Assembly: GCF_024357955.1 (NCBI RefSeq)
Contig: NZ_JANEYT010000024.1
Span: forward strand, 1 to 64,000
Direction: 5' to 3'
Length of the DNA stretch: 64,000 nt
DNA from: Photobacterium pectinilyticum
GTDB taxonomy: Bacteria > Pseudomonadota > Gammaproteobacteria > Enterobacterales > Vibrionaceae
Position 1 is the stretch's first letter. The number at the start of each line of letters is the position of its first letter. The notes beneath the pieces were generated by a model that saw only the letters and a list, made by a program, of their open reading frames with translations, made no database searches and had not been told where the DNA came from. A program made the translations under genes and the position numbers. Shown piece by piece: positions 45,166 through 54,510 of this stretch.

Positions 45166-45194
45166 GGCCGGTGGGTGTGGTTTGGTCACCGGCC
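45166..45194. repeat. Intra-operon stem-loop between ilvE and ilvD
   Basis: GGCCGGTG and CACCGGCC are complementary over 8 bases with a 13-base loop and no T-run. It may be an mRNA processing or stability element that tunes ilvD-ilvA relative to ilvGME. Confidence 0.5.
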
Positions 45195-45207
45195 GCTAAG
45201 TCAGTGT

Positions 45208-46143
45208 TTACTTATTGGTAGGGTAAACGTAGTCAAGCCAACCCCACTTGTCTTCGGTGGTACCATTGAACAGGCCGAAGTAGGCTTCCTGCAGTACCTT
45301 GGTCACCGGGCCGCGCTTGCCTTCACCGACAGTGATCTGATCGACGCTGCGGACCGGGACGATTTCGGCTGCGGTACCGGTCATGAAAATTTCATCGGCC
45401 AGGTACAGGGCTTCGCGGGCAATGTTCTCTTCGCGGACTTCATAGCCATGTTCTTTGGCTAGGATCATGATGGTATCGCGGGTGATACCCGGTAAGATGG
45501 CACTGGTTGCTGGTGGTGTTGACAAGATGCCGTTACGGATCACAAACAGGTTCTCACCTGCCCCTTCAGACAGGTAGCCGTCAACACTTAGCGCGATCCC
45601 TTCGGCATAACCATGGCGACGGGCTTCACCACCCACAAGTAGGGAAGACAGGTAGTTACCACCAGCTTTTGCCGCGGTTGGGATAGTATTCGGTGCAGCA
45701 CGGTTCCAACTCGAAATCATTGCATCGACCCCGTTTTCTAACGCCTCTTCGCCGAGGTAAGAGCCCCAAGGGAAAGCGGCAACCATGACGTCCATTTCAG
45801 TATCCACTGGTGGGCAGACACCCAGGCCAACATTACCCACATAGGCGAGCGGGCGGATATAAGCGGAATCGAGCTTATTCACTCGCAATGTTTCACGGCA
45901 TACTTCCATTAGCTCATCGGCGCTGTATGGGATCGGGAAGCGGTATATTTTGGCTGAGTTCTTCAGACGATCCATATGCTCTTTGTGACGGAAGATCGCT
46001 GGACCTTTCGGGGTGTTGTAGCAGCGAATACCTTCGAAGACCGAGGTACCGTAGTGCATGGCATGCGTTAGCACATGTACCTTGGCATCGCCCCAAGGCA
46101 TCATTTCACCGTTGAACCAAATAAAATCCGCTGTGTTGGCCAT
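45208..46143 (-). CDS. ilvE: Branched-chain amino acid aminotransferase
   Basis: The 311-residue fold-type IV PLP enzyme begins MANTADFIWFNGEMMPWGDA and contains the ALSVDGYLSEGAGENLFVIR and TGTAAEIVPVRSVD signatures. The PLP lysine lies in AAKAGGNYLSSLL. It performs the last step to Ile, Val and Leu. AAGGAACAAAC precedes the ATG. Confidence 0.97.
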   Translation of the reverse strand: MANTADFIWFNGEMMPWGDAKVHVLTHAMHYGTSVFEGIRCYNTPKGPAIFRHKEHMDRLKNSAKIYRFPIPYSADELMEVCRETLRVNKLDSAYIRPLAYVGNVGLGVCPPVDTEMDVMVAAFPWGSYLGEEALENGVDAMISSWNRAAPNTIPTAAKAGGNYLSSLLVGGEARRHGYAEGIALSVDGYLSEGAGENLFVIRNGILSTPPATSAILPGITRDTIMILAKEHGYEVREENIAREALYLADEIFMTGTAAEIVPVRSVDQITVGEGKRGPVTKVLQEAYFGLFNGTTEDKWGWLDYVYPTNK

Positions 46144-46163
46144 GTTTGTTCCTTCCTTAAAAT

Positions 46164-46412
46164 CTAATCTCGGTTAGCTACGAGTGTGGTTTCTACGGTA
46201 CGAATATCCCAAAGTTTCTCGATTTGATCGATCAGCGTCGTTATTGGGCGGTCGCTGTCGACAAGGATTTCGATACTGGCGATTTTGCTTTCGTGGTTTT
46301 GAGTTGCATTCACTTGTTTTATCACAAAACCACGGTGACGGATCACCCGCAAGATACGTTCTAGTAATACTGGCTTATCATCCGCTTTGATGTCGAGTAA
46401 ATATCTGTCCAT
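46164..46412 (-). CDS. ilvM: Acetolactate synthase II small (regulatory) subunit
   Basis: The 82-residue ACT-type protein begins [20 protein letters not shown]. The ATG at 46412 overlaps the ilvG stop codon (TAATG), a sign of translational coupling; in-frame codons further upstream lie inside ilvG. Length is close to E. coli IlvM (87). It stabilises and activates IlvG. Confidence 0.93.
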   Translation of the reverse strand: MDRYLLDIKADDKPVLLERILRVIRHRGFVIKQVNATQNHESKIASIEILVDSDRPITTLIDQIEKLWDIRTVETTLVANRD

Positions 46413-48058
46413 TAAGTATTCTCCAGCATATCTTGATTCGCTGCGCCAGGTGGTACGAGGGGCCATACATTGTCTTCTTCAGAGATCAATACATGGAGTA
46501 AATAAGCCGTCTTGCTTGCCAGCATCTCTTTCAGGGCCGGCTCCACATCTTCTTTACGGGTGATGGTTTTACCCGGGATATCGAAGGCCTTGGCCAGCAT
46601 CACAAAATCAGGGTTGTCATCGAGGATGGTTTCGCTGTGGCGGCCATCGAAGAACAGGGACTGCCATTGGCGCACCATACCCAGACGCTGATTGTTGATA
46701 AGGACCATCTTGACCGGGATCTGGCGTCGTTTGAGGGTACCCAATTCCTGGATGTTCATCATGAACGAGCCGTCACCGGTGATCAGAATGGATTCGTCAT
46801 CCGGACGGGCGACTTTGGCGCCCATTGCTGCCGGCAGGCCGAAGCCCATGGTGCCGAGACCGGCTGAGGTGATGTAATTCTGCGGTTCGCGGGGCTGCAT
46901 ATGCTGGGCTGCCCACATTTGGTGTTGGCCAACGTCGGTTGAGATCATGGCGCTGTCAGGCATCATGTCAGACAGTTGTTTCATTAGCAGTGGGGCATAG
47001 ATTAAGTCGCCCGGATGATCATAGCGCCACTTGTTTTGCTGACGCAGGCTGGCGGTATAATCAGCCCAGTCATTGATGTTTTGGCTTAGCTCCAGCTGCG
47101 GCAGGATGACATTAATATCTCCGCGCAGCGGGGCGTGGGCATGGCGTAATTTGTTGAACTCGGCAGCATCGATGTCGATATGGATCACCTTGGCGTGAGG
47201 GGCGAAGGTATCCAGTTTGCCGGTGACTCGGTCATCGAAGCGGGCACCGACGACAATCAGCAGGTCACACTCCTGAACCACCAAATTGGCGGTTTTGGTG
47301 CCGTGCATCCCCAGCATACCTAAGTAGTGCGGGTCGTGGCGTTCAATGGTGCCCAGTCCTTTGAGGGTGCTGACCGACGGCATCGGGTTCATGGTAAGGA
47401 AAGTGCGCACGGTGTTGGTGGCTTTGGCTAACTGGACACCGCCACCCACGTAAAGCACCGGGCGCTGGCTTTCAGACAGTAGCTGCTGGGCAGTGGCTAC
47501 CTGCTCGGTGGTAGCTACTGGCAGTGCTGGTGGGGTGATCGGTGTCAAATCCCCATCAGGTGCCTGGGCGAGTTGGACATCTTTGGCGATATCGACCACC
47601 ACCGGGCCAGGACGGCCGGCTTTGGCGACTTCGAATGCCTCGGCCAAGGTGGGGATTAGATCGTCTATATCAGTCACCAGGTAGCTGTGCTTGGCACAGG
47701 CTAGCGACATGCCGATCACATCCATCTCCTGGAAGGCGTCGGTGCCGATGTGCGAGCTGGCAACTTGCCCTGTGATGGCGACAATCGGCACAGAGTCGAG
47801 GAAGGCATCGGCCAGTCCTGTCATCAGGTTGGTGGCGCCGGGGCCTGACGTGGCCATGCATACTGCCACGTCCTGTGTTGATCTGGCCATACCGATAGCG
47901 GCCATGGCTGCGCCTTGTTCGTGGCGGCACAAAATGTGCTCGACGCCACCGTCATAGAGGGCATCATAAATGGGCATGATGGCACCACCCGGATAGCCAA
48001 ATATCGTTTTGATCCCCTGCTTCTGCAGCGCCGTTACGACTAACTCTGCTCCCGTCAT
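46412..48058 (-). CDS. ilvG: Acetolactate synthase II large subunit
   Basis: The 548-residue ThDP enzyme has [18 protein letters not shown] with the conserved Glu in [13 protein letters not shown], and the ThDP motif [13 protein letters not shown] with [13 protein letters not shown]. The start is placed at 48058, where GGGGAGAG precedes the ATG and T-G-A-E-L-V-V matches the family start. The reading frame is intact, unlike the frameshifted ilvG of E. coli K-12. It makes acetolactate and acetohydroxybutyrate and is the first structural gene of ilvGMEDA. Confidence 0.96.
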   Translation of the reverse strand: MTGAELVVTALQKQGIKTIFGYPGGAIMPIYDALYDGGVEHILCRHEQGAAMAAIGMARSTQDVAVCMATSGPGATNLMTGLADAFLDSVPIVAITGQVASSHIGTDAFQEMDVIGMSLACAKHSYLVTDIDDLIPTLAEAFEVAKAGRPGPVVVDIAKDVQLAQAPDGDLTPITPPALPVATTEQVATAQQLLSESQRPVLYVGGGVQLAKATNTVRTFLTMNPMPSVSTLKGLGTIERHDPHYLGMLGMHGTKTANLVVQECDLLIVVGARFDDRVTGKLDTFAPHAKVIHIDIDAAEFNKLRHAHAPLRGDINVILPQLELSQNINDWADYTASLRQQNKWRYDHPGDLIYAPLLMKQLSDMMPDSAMISTDVGQHQMWAAQHMQPREPQNYITSAGLGTMGFGLPAAMGAKVARPDDESILITGDGSFMMNIQELGTLKRRQIPVKMVLINNQRLGMVRQWQSLFFDGRHSETILDDNPDFVMLAKAFDIPGKTITRKEDVEPALKEMLASKTAYLLHVLISEEDNVWPLVPPGAANQDMLENT

Positions 48059-48136
48059 CGCTGCTCTCCCCTGTTTCCTTGCCTGCGACATGCTGATTGG
48101 TTGTTGGTTTAATCGGCATATTTCATTAGATAGTCC

Positions 48137-48175
48137 AAAAAAAAGCCCCCTGGCCTGTTGGCTTAGGGGGCTTTT
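48137..48175 (-). terminator. ilv operon attenuator terminator
   Basis: On the minus strand, AAGCCCCCT / AGGGGGCTT forms a stem followed by eight T residues, lying between the ilvL leader peptide and ilvG. This is the position of the classical ilvGMEDA attenuator. Confidence 0.88.
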
Positions 48176-48197
48176 CTGCGTTTGTTGTGCTTGTCAG

Positions 48198-48287
48198 CTA
48201 ATTTACGCCTGCCTGTCCCCCTCGTAGTGAAATAAGCACCACGATGACGTTGATAATGAGTTGGAGGGCGTTGGCCATAAATTGCAT
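48198..48287 (-). CDS. ilvL: ilvGMEDA leader peptide IlvL
   Basis: A 29-codon ORF reads M-Q-F-M-A-N-A-L-Q-L-I-I-N-V-I-V-V-L-I-S-L and then R-G-G-Q-A-G-V-N. Ten of twelve residues at positions 8-19 are Leu, Ile or Val. It lies just upstream of the attenuator hairpin. Ribosome stalling at the Leu/Ile/Val codons under starvation would favour an antiterminator. The ribosome-binding site is weak, so the exact start is less certain than the ORF. Confidence 0.85.
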   Translation of the reverse strand: MQFMANALQLIINVIVVLISLRGGQAGVN

Positions 48288-48473
48288 TGACTGTCTGTCC
48301 GGTTTTTATGTTTAGACGTTGTGTTGACCTAGTGGTAACACAGACATCGCTCGCATGACAAGAAAAAATTTAAAATTAATTTTCAATTAGACTGCATAAA
48401 TAGGCTATTGATGAAACGTATTCAGTGAAAATATTTAACTTTTTTGTTTGAAATAACAGCAGGATGACTACAG

Positions 48474-50002
48474 ATGAACCTTGCCATTATTCACAGCCGT
48501 GCCTGCGTAGGGGTACAGGCCCCTGCCGTCACCGTTGAGGTGCATATCAGTAATGGTATGCCAGCCTTAACATTAGTTGGCCTGCCGGAAACCAGTGTTA
48601 AGGAAGCCAAGGACAGGGTGCGCAGTGCCATTGTTAATGCCGGGTTCGAGTTTCCGTCAATGTATTACGGTTAACTTGGCACCAGCCGATTTACCCAAGG
48701 AAGGTGGCCGGTTCGATTTGCCTATCGCACTTGGGATCCTTGCCGCTTCGGAGCAAATACCGGCCAATAAGCTTCATAACGTTGAATTTTTAGGAGAGTT
48801 GGCGCTATCCGGTGAGTTGCGCCCGATCAAAGGGGCCCTACCCGCAGCCTTAGCTGCCGGGCAGGCCAAGCGTTGCTTGGTGGTGCCCGATGGCAATGGT
48901 GATCAGGTCGCGTTGGTTGGCAAAGAGTGCCATAAATCGGCACCGAGCTTGTTGGCGGTCTGTGGCCATTTGCATGGGCAGGGTGAGCTTGCTCTGGCGC
49001 AGTCAGCAACCCTCGGTGTGGAAGATAGGGTGGCACCAGAGCGGGATATGCAAGATATCATCGGCCAGCAACAGGGCAAGCGAGCACTGGAGATTGCGGC
49101 AGCAGGTGGCCATAACCTGTTATTTCTTGGTCCGCCCGGAACCGGGAAAACGATGCTGGCCTCGAGGTTGTGTGATTTGCTGCCAGCGATGTCTATCGAG
49201 GAGGCGATGGAAACGGCGGCGGTGGCCTCGCTAACTCAACAGCATATCCATGAAGGTAACTGGCGCCGACGGCCCTTTCGCACTCCCCATCATTCCAGTT
49301 CGATGGCGGCCTTGGTCGGTGGCGGTTCGGTGCCTCGCCCCGGTGAAATATCCCTAGCCCACAACGGAATCTTATTCCTTGATGGAGATGCCGGAGTTTG
49401 AGCGCAAGGCGCTGGACTCGCTGCGTGAGCCATTGGAATCGGGAGAAATCGTGATTTCCCGCGCCACCAGTAAGACCACCTTCCCGGCCCGGTTTCAGTT
49501 GATCGGAGCCATGAATCCAAGCCCGACCGGTTTTTATGAAGGTAACCAGTCGCGCACCAATCCCCAGGCCATACTGCGCTATCTTAGTCGGTTGTCAGGT
49601 CCGTTGCTGGACCGCTTTGATATGTCGATTGAGATCCCGGCTTTGCCAAGAGGGACCTTGGCCGATGGTGGCGATCGGGGCGAGCCCAGTACGGTGATCC
49701 GCGAGCGGGTATGGACCGCCAGAGAGGTCATGGTTGAACGCAGTGGCCGGGTCAATGCTCTGCTGGGAACGCGCGAACTGGATACCTTCTGTAAGCTCGG
49801 CAAGCAAGATGCTGAGTTTCTCGAAACGGCCTTGCACCAGCTCGGGTTATCTATTCGTGCCTATCACCGGATCATCAAAGTGGCGAGGACTATCGCCGAT
49901 CTCGCTGGGTGTGAGGCCATTGAGCGTAGGCACCTTGCCGAAGCATTGGGCTACCGAGCGATGGACAGGTTATTGCGCCAGTTGACGGCACAGGCTGTGT
50001 AG
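48474..50002 (+). pseudogene. comM: comM (YifB) with two frameshifts
   Basis: The three frames together give a full-length ComM: an N-terminal Lon-like domain (LAIIHSRACVGVQAPAVTVE), Walker A GPPGTGKTMLASR, an RPFRTPHHSSS motif, and a C-terminal Mg-chelatase-type domain ending DRLLRQLTAQ. The frame breaks twice. Near 48657-48668, two bases seem missing between the Pro-Ser and Ile-Thr codons. Near 49381-49387, GAT-GGAG-ATG has one extra G where the family has Leu-Asp-Glu. ComM is a hexameric branch-migration helicase for natural transformation. Sequencing error is an alternative. Confidence 0.85.
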
Positions 50003-50053
50003 CGTGATAGTGGGGGAGAGATAAGGAGAGTGTGAAAACAAGGGATAGAAAGC

Positions 50054-50076
50054 AAAAAAGGCCCGTAGGCCTTTTT
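50054..50076. terminator. Bidirectional terminator between comM and dsbA
   Basis: AAAAAGGCC-CGTA-GGCCTTTTT is symmetric and serves the convergent comM and srkA-dsbA units. Confidence 0.8.
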
Positions 50077-50104
50077 GTCTTCTATCGCGTATTGTTGAGC
50101 AGGC

Positions 50105-50707
50105 TTACTTGGTCAGTAGGTAGTTCACCAACTCGAAGTACTCGTCAACGGATTTGACCTTGCCAGCCTCAACCAGGTACTTGTTGTTGACGATGATGGC
50201 AGGAACGCCAGTCAGGCCGCTGTCCTGGAAGGCCTTGTTGAAGCGGTTGACCATCGAATTCACTGCAAAGCTGTTGAAAGCACCGTCAAAGTCTTCTGCG
50301 CTAACCCCTTCATCAATGAATATTTGGCGTAGTTCATCATCGTTGCGTGGTGGCTTTTGCATGTCATGGACGCGGGCAAACAGCACTGGTGTGATTTTAT
50401 CTTCGACACCAAGCACCACTGAGGTCGCATAGGCCTTGCTCATTGATTTACCCATGTTACCGCCCATGAACGATACGTGGTTCTTCTGCAGCTTGGCATT
50501 ATCCGGCAGGTTTTGCTTCAGCTGCTGGATGATCGGCTCGAAGCTATTACAGTGTGGGCAGTAGAATGAGAAGAACTCGGTGACCACTGGGCTGCTGGAT
50601 TTTGGCAGTTCCAATACCTTGTAATATTCCCCTTCAGTAAACTTGGCTGCCTGTACGGATAGCGACAGCAGTGCCACGCTGGCAAAAGCTAGGATTTTCT
50701 TAAACAT
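50105..50707 (-). CDS. dsbA: Thiol:disulfide interchange protein DsbA
   Basis: The 200-residue periplasmic protein has a signal peptide (residues 1-20, cleaved after SVQA-A). The active site is C50-P-H-C53 in FFSFYCPHC, and TGVPAIIV holds the cis-proline. It oxidises cysteines of exported proteins and is reoxidised by DsbB. In Vibrio the same protein (TcpG) matures pili and toxins. It follows srkA by 72 bases, as in E. coli. Confidence 0.97.
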   Translation of the reverse strand: MFKKILAFASVALLSLSVQAAKFTEGEYYKVLELPKSSSPVVTEFFSFYCPHCNSFEPIIQQLKQNLPDNAKLQKNHVSFMGGNMGKSMSKAYATSVVLGVEDKITPVLFARVHDMQKPPRNDDELRQIFIDEGVSAEDFDGAFNSFAVNSMVNRFNKAFQDSGLTGVPAIIVNNKYLVEAGKVKSVDEYFELVNYLLTK

Positions 50708-50779
50708 GAATCAAATTACTCCCTTAAATCAAAGATCTGAAATAACGCGGTTATTTCTCTTATATTGTGATTAGTATTA

Positions 50780-51772
50780 TTACCATTGTGGCATCAGTTG
50801 CAATGGCGGCTCATTGAGGGCGGCCAGCTGCTCCTTGAATGCCAGCACTTGCCCTTCCCAGTACTTGGCATCGGCAAACCACGGGAAGGCGTGTGGGAAA
50901 GCGGGATCTTCCCAGCGTCGTGCCAACCATGCCATGTAATGTACCATTCTAAGACCGCGCAAAGGCTCGATCAGTTGCAACTGTTTTTGATCGAAATCGG
51001 CAAACTCACAATAGGCTTCCAGAATAGTATCCAACTGGGCCAGTTGGTCGTGGCGATCGCCGTTGAGCAGCATCCACAAATCCTGGACTGCCGGGCCATT
51101 GCGGGCATCGTCCAAGTCGACGAACAGTGGGCCGTCACGCCAGAGGATATTACCGGGGTGGCAGTCACCATGGAGACGGATTGACGTCCAGTCAGTATGC
51201 CATTGCTGCTCGAGTTCGCGGATCAGGGTATCGAGATCGGAGAAGAAAACGTGCTTGAGGTGATCGGGGATCATCGCAGATTGCTCGAGAACCTGACGAG
51301 GCAGATAGAGGTACTCATCAAGGCCGATAGTTGGGCGGTGTTGAAAGGCCGTACGCTGGCCAACCTGGTGGATCCGGCCAAGGAAACGACCGACCCACTC
51401 CAACTGGTCAAAGTTGTCGACTTCAAACTGGCGTCCACCCATGCTTGGAAATAAGGCTAAACGGTGGTACTGATGAAATGGATGCAGTGTGCGACCATCA
51501 ATCTTGATCGGTGCAGCAACGGGGATCTCCTGTTCGGCCAGCTCCAGTGTGAACTGGTGCTCCTCATCGATTTGCTCGTTGGTCCAGCGCTGAGGGCGAT
51601 AGAACTTGGTGACATAGCGGGCACCGTCTTCGGCGACAAACTGGTAAACCCGGTTCTCATAGCTGTTGAGCGGAAGCAGGCCGGATTCAGCACGGATGCC
51701 AATGCTGTCAAGGGCATCAAGCAATAAGTCTGGGTTCAGGTCGGCAAAGTTGAAGCCGTGTTGTTGTGTCAT
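50780..51772 (-). CDS. srkA: Stress response kinase A (SrkA/YihE)
   Basis: The 330-residue protein is an aminoglycoside-phosphotransferase-like Ser/Thr kinase. It has the catalytic loop LHGDCHPGNILW (~residues 197-208) and the metal-binding FVDLDDARNGP. It begins with FNFADLNPDLLLDAL as in E. coli (328 residues). The family counters death pathways under envelope and oxidative stress. It is upstream of dsbA in one unit. Confidence 0.94.
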   Translation of the reverse strand: MTQQHGFNFADLNPDLLLDALDSIGIRAESGLLPLNSYENRVYQFVAEDGARYVTKFYRPQRWTNEQIDEEHQFTLELAEQEIPVAAPIKIDGRTLHPFHQYHRLALFPSMGGRQFEVDNFDQLEWVGRFLGRIHQVGQRTAFQHRPTIGLDEYLYLPRQVLEQSAMIPDHLKHVFFSDLDTLIRELEQQWHTDWTSIRLHGDCHPGNILWRDGPLFVDLDDARNGPAVQDLWMLLNGDRHDQLAQLDTILEAYCEFADFDQKQLQLIEPLRGLRMVHYMAWLARRWEDPAFPHAFPWFADAKYWEGQVLAFKEQLAALNEPPLQLMPQW

Positions 51773-51820
51773 CGTGACTTTCCACTAGGTACAGATTGTA
51801 CGCAATTATAACACCATAAT

Positions 51821-51846
51821 AAGAAAGGGCCTTTGGTGGCCCCCCC
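51821..51846 (-). terminator. Probable terminator of ccoG
   Basis: On the minus strand the stem GGGGCC-ACCAAA-GGCCC is followed by TTTCTTATTAT. It lies between the ccoG stop and srkA. Confidence 0.5.
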
Positions 51847-51882
51847 TTTACATTATTTTGCACTGGCTAGGTGGGTACCGAG

Positions 51883-53307
51883 CTAGCGAAGTTCACCGAT
51901 AAAGCGGCTTTCGGTCTGGACTTGGTGTCCGTCACCTTCCCGCGTGAGGGTAAAGATGATATCGGCAATATTACCTTGTAGCAGGTATGGGTCCACTCCC
52001 AGGCTCACTGGCAAGGTAAAGATCTCTCCGGCGGTAACACTGACTTGCTGTGGACCGTACCACTCAATCTCTTCGATACCGCTGACCGCGAGGGTATAGC
52101 GGGTATCTTGTTGGGTTTTGTTGAGGATTTTTAGGGTATAGGTGTTTTCCACCAAGCCTTCGTTGTTGATCCGGAATAGCTGGCTGCGGTCGCGGAGCAC
52201 ATCCAGCCCCATAGGTTGAACGGACGCGAATAGATAGAAGAACAGGCCGACCATCGCCACCATCACACCGCCATAGCCGAGCAGCTTGGGCCGCATAACA
52301 TGGGTGCTATGCCCTTCTAGCTTATGCTCGGTGGTATAACTGATCAGGCGTTTGTCATAGCCCATTCGCGTCATGGTCTCATCACAGGCGTCGACACAGG
52401 CGCCGCAGTTGATGCACTCATATTGCAGGCCGTCGCGGATATCGATCCCCGTCGGACAGACCTGCACGCAGAGGTTGCAGTCGATACAGTCACCGAGGCC
52501 GAGCGTTTTGGGATCTTTCTTGCGTGGTCTGGGGCCACGTGCTTCACCCCGTGCAACATCATAACCAACGATATAGGTGTCCTTATCGAACATTGCTGAC
52601 TGGAAGCGAGCGTAGGGGCACATGTGGATACAGACTATCGATCGCATCCAGCCAGCGTTGGCATAGGTACAGCCGGTAAAGAATAGTACCCAGAAGCCAG
52701 CCCAGAAGCTGGTACCGAAGGTAAAGAAGTCAATCACCAAGGATTTGACGGGTAGGAAGTAGCCAACAAAGGTTAGGCCGGTCGCAAGGGCAACGGCCAG
52801 CCAGGCAATATGCTTGAGGATTTTACGGCCAATGAGCTTGGCGGTGGGTTTCATGCTGTCTTGCTTGCGGCGCTTGTTAGCTGGTCCCTCGAGTTTTTCT
52901 TCGCACCAGATATAGATGAATGTCCAAACGGTCTGGGGACAGAAGTAGCCGCACCAAACTCGTCCAAGAAAGGTAGTGATAAAAAACAGGGCAAAAGCGG
53001 CAATCATAAACAGGGTAGCCAGCAGGGTCAGATCCTGGGGCCAAAGGGTGGTACCGAAAAAGTGGAATTGCTGCTGGCCGATATCGAGCAAGATCGCCTG
53101 GCGGTCGCCGTAGGGGATCCACGGTAGTCCCATAAATAGCAGCATCAGCAGCCAGCCCATTCGACGGCGCAGCTGTTGGTAAATCCCTTTGGCGGCCCGG
53201 ACATATATCCGGTTGCCGGGATTGAAGCGATCCGCTCCCCCTTTGTGGGTCTTGGGATTAACCGTGGGCGGGGTGACATCCTTAATCTTTATTTTCTCTT
53301 GGGTCAT
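51883..53307 (-). CDS. ccoG: Cytochrome c oxidase accessory protein CcoG (RdxA/FixG)
   Basis: The 474-residue inner-membrane protein has about five helices, the membrane motif GRVWCGYFCPQTVW and two [4Fe-4S] motifs, CIDCNLCVQVCPTG and CINCGACVDACD. A C-terminal immunoglobulin-like periplasmic domain spans residues ~360-474. CcoG is a Cu(II) reductase needed for copper insertion into cbb3 oxidase. The cbb3 genes are not in this window. A 15-base-period duplication lies just upstream. Confidence 0.94.
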   Translation of the reverse strand: MTQEKIKIKDVTPPTVNPKTHKGGADRFNPGNRIYVRAAKGIYQQLRRRMGWLLMLLFMGLPWIPYGDRQAILLDIGQQQFHFFGTTLWPQDLTLLATLFMIAAFALFFITTFLGRVWCGYFCPQTVWTFIYIWCEEKLEGPANKRRKQDSMKPTAKLIGRKILKHIAWLAVALATGLTFVGYFLPVKSLVIDFFTFGTSFWAGFWVLFFTGCTYANAGWMRSIVCIHMCPYARFQSAMFDKDTYIVGYDVARGEARGPRPRKKDPKTLGLGDCIDCNLCVQVCPTGIDIRDGLQYECINCGACVDACDETMTRMGYDKRLISYTTEHKLEGHSTHVMRPKLLGYGGVMVAMVGLFFYLFASVQPMGLDVLRDRSQLFRINNEGLVENTYTLKILNKTQQDTRYTLAVSGIEEIEWYGPQQVSVTAGEIFTLPVSLGVDPYLLQGNIADIIFTLTREGDGHQVQTESRFIGELR

Positions 53308-53346
53308 GACATTACTTCCTTGGATGCTGCCTCACAGGCAGCGCGC

Positions 53347-53374
53347 GGCCAGTACGTTGCCGGCCAGTACGTTG
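53347..53374. repeat. Two tandem copies of GGCCAGTACGTTG upstream of ccoG
   Basis: The 13-base word GGCCAGTACGTTG occurs at 53347-53359 and 53362-53374, a 15-base period. It lies about 40 bases upstream of the ccoG start, within its leader or promoter. Confidence 0.8.
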
Positions 53375-53545
53375 TAATCGTAAAGTTGGAACTGGTAAAT
53401 AAATGTTACCGGCAAAGTATATCCCAGCCGAGAGCATGAATACTCTAGCGAGGTCATAATTTAGGCAACGGATGCCGCAGAGTGTGAGGTCACGGGGATG
53501 AAGTGGCTAATATAAAGAAGGGAAGACTTAGTCGCAAAGAAGACG

Positions 53546-53573
53546 AAAATGCTGGGCCTGAGCAGCCCAGCAC
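53546..53573 (-). terminator. Terminator of yihD
   Basis: On the minus strand AGTGCTGGGC / GCCCAGCATTTT forms a stem ending in a short T-run, a few bases after the yihD stop. Confidence 0.75.
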
Positions 53574-53578
53574 TGAGA

Positions 53579-53845
53579 TCATTTGAGGATGCCGCGAGCA
53601 CGCAAGATTGCGGTTTTGAAGTCGTCTTCGCAATCCTTGGCGATGCCTGGGATCATTTCCTGCTTCTCGCTGTTGCGCATCTTCAGGTGATAGATAAGGG
53701 TATCATCAGTCAGATCTTCCAGTTTGCCTTCGAATTTAGCTTCTTGTGCCAGTTTCAGCAAGAACTCAACTAAGTTCATTTCTGGTTCTTTGAGCCATTC
53801 TGGGTGGATGAGCTCGATCATTTCATTGACGCGATGGGTCTTCAT
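53579..53845 (-). CDS. yihD: YihD family protein (DUF1040)
   Basis: The 88-residue cytosolic protein matches E. coli YihD, with the shared stretch [18 protein letters not shown] and the end [15 protein letters not shown]. The function is unknown. In E. coli yihD is also next to srkA-dsbA, so the neighbourhood is conserved even though ccoG intervenes here. Confidence 0.93.
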   Translation of the reverse strand: MKTHRVNEMIELIHPEWLKEPEMNLVEFLLKLAQEAKFEGKLEDLTDDTLIYHLKMRNSEKQEMIPGIAKDCEDDFKTAILRARGILK

Positions 53846-53946
53846 AACAACTCCGCTTAGTAAAGGCTGGTTAACTATATGGTTATTATTTTTAGTGGGG
53901 TAACGTTATAACAAAGCACGGATGGATACAAATAGGCGGATATAAA

Positions 53947-53972
53947 TAAAAGGGCAGCCCGAAGGCTGCCCT
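53947..53972 (-). terminator. Terminator of the 59-codon ORF
   Basis: On the minus strand CAGGGCAGCC-TTCG-GGCTGCCCTTTTA is a strong stem with a tetraloop and T-run, 15 bases after the stop of the small ORF. Confidence 0.8.
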
Positions 53973-53987
53973 GAATGCGAAGTGTTA

Positions 53988-54167
53988 CTACGCTGCTTTT
54001 TCACTGTCGCTGCTGGTGATGTCGGCCTGATGAGGGGCTGGGATCACCGGTAGGGACTGAACTGCGGCTTTGGTTGTTTTGCTTTTTAGTGTTGGGGCGT
54101 GCGAGGTACTACGCAGACGAGATGGGCTGCGAGGTGTGTTGTACCTGACAAACGAGGCTGTGCGCAT
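53988..54167 (-). CDS. 59-residue protein, unknown
   Basis: An ATG at 54167 opens a 59-codon frame starting M-R-T-A-S-F-V-R-Y-N and ending D-S-E-K-A-A. It is rich in Ser, Thr, Pro, Arg and Ala with no hydrophobic segment, so probably disordered. An AGG seven bases before the ATG is a weak ribosome-binding site. The terminator right after the stop is the best evidence that the strand is transcribed. An alternative is a small regulatory RNA of similar extent. Confidence 0.5.
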   Translation of the reverse strand: MRTASFVRYNTPRSPSRLRSTSHAPTLKSKTTKAAVQSLPVIPAPHQADITSSDSEKAA

Positions 54168-54510
54168 GTTTTACCTATTGGTCAGGCGCTTCCGTGGCCG
54201 GTTGAATACATTATTTCAGCATCTTTACTGTTGGCAGGGCCGTTCCTGTGCGGAAATAAAATGGTGTTTAATTTTCGCGGCGAGAATAGCAACAACCTAT
54301 CATTAAGTCGAGTGTTATTTGACCGCCGTTAAGGTGCTTACCCCTTGTTTTTTACCGGGCCTTACAAGCGAAATGTTACCCGTCTCGTCATCTGTGAAGA
54401 TAAGCCGTTTATCTGGTTTCACTTTGTGGTCTAATGCAGCCATTGCTGGCAATAAGAGCCTGTCTGGCAAGCACAGTCAGGACAATAACTACAGCCTCTG
54501 GAGGGAGTTA

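Noticed and set aside
46412-48058. Frameshifted ilvG as in E. coli K-12
   Set aside because: The frame is open over 548 codons with all ThDP motifs, so the enzyme should be functional.
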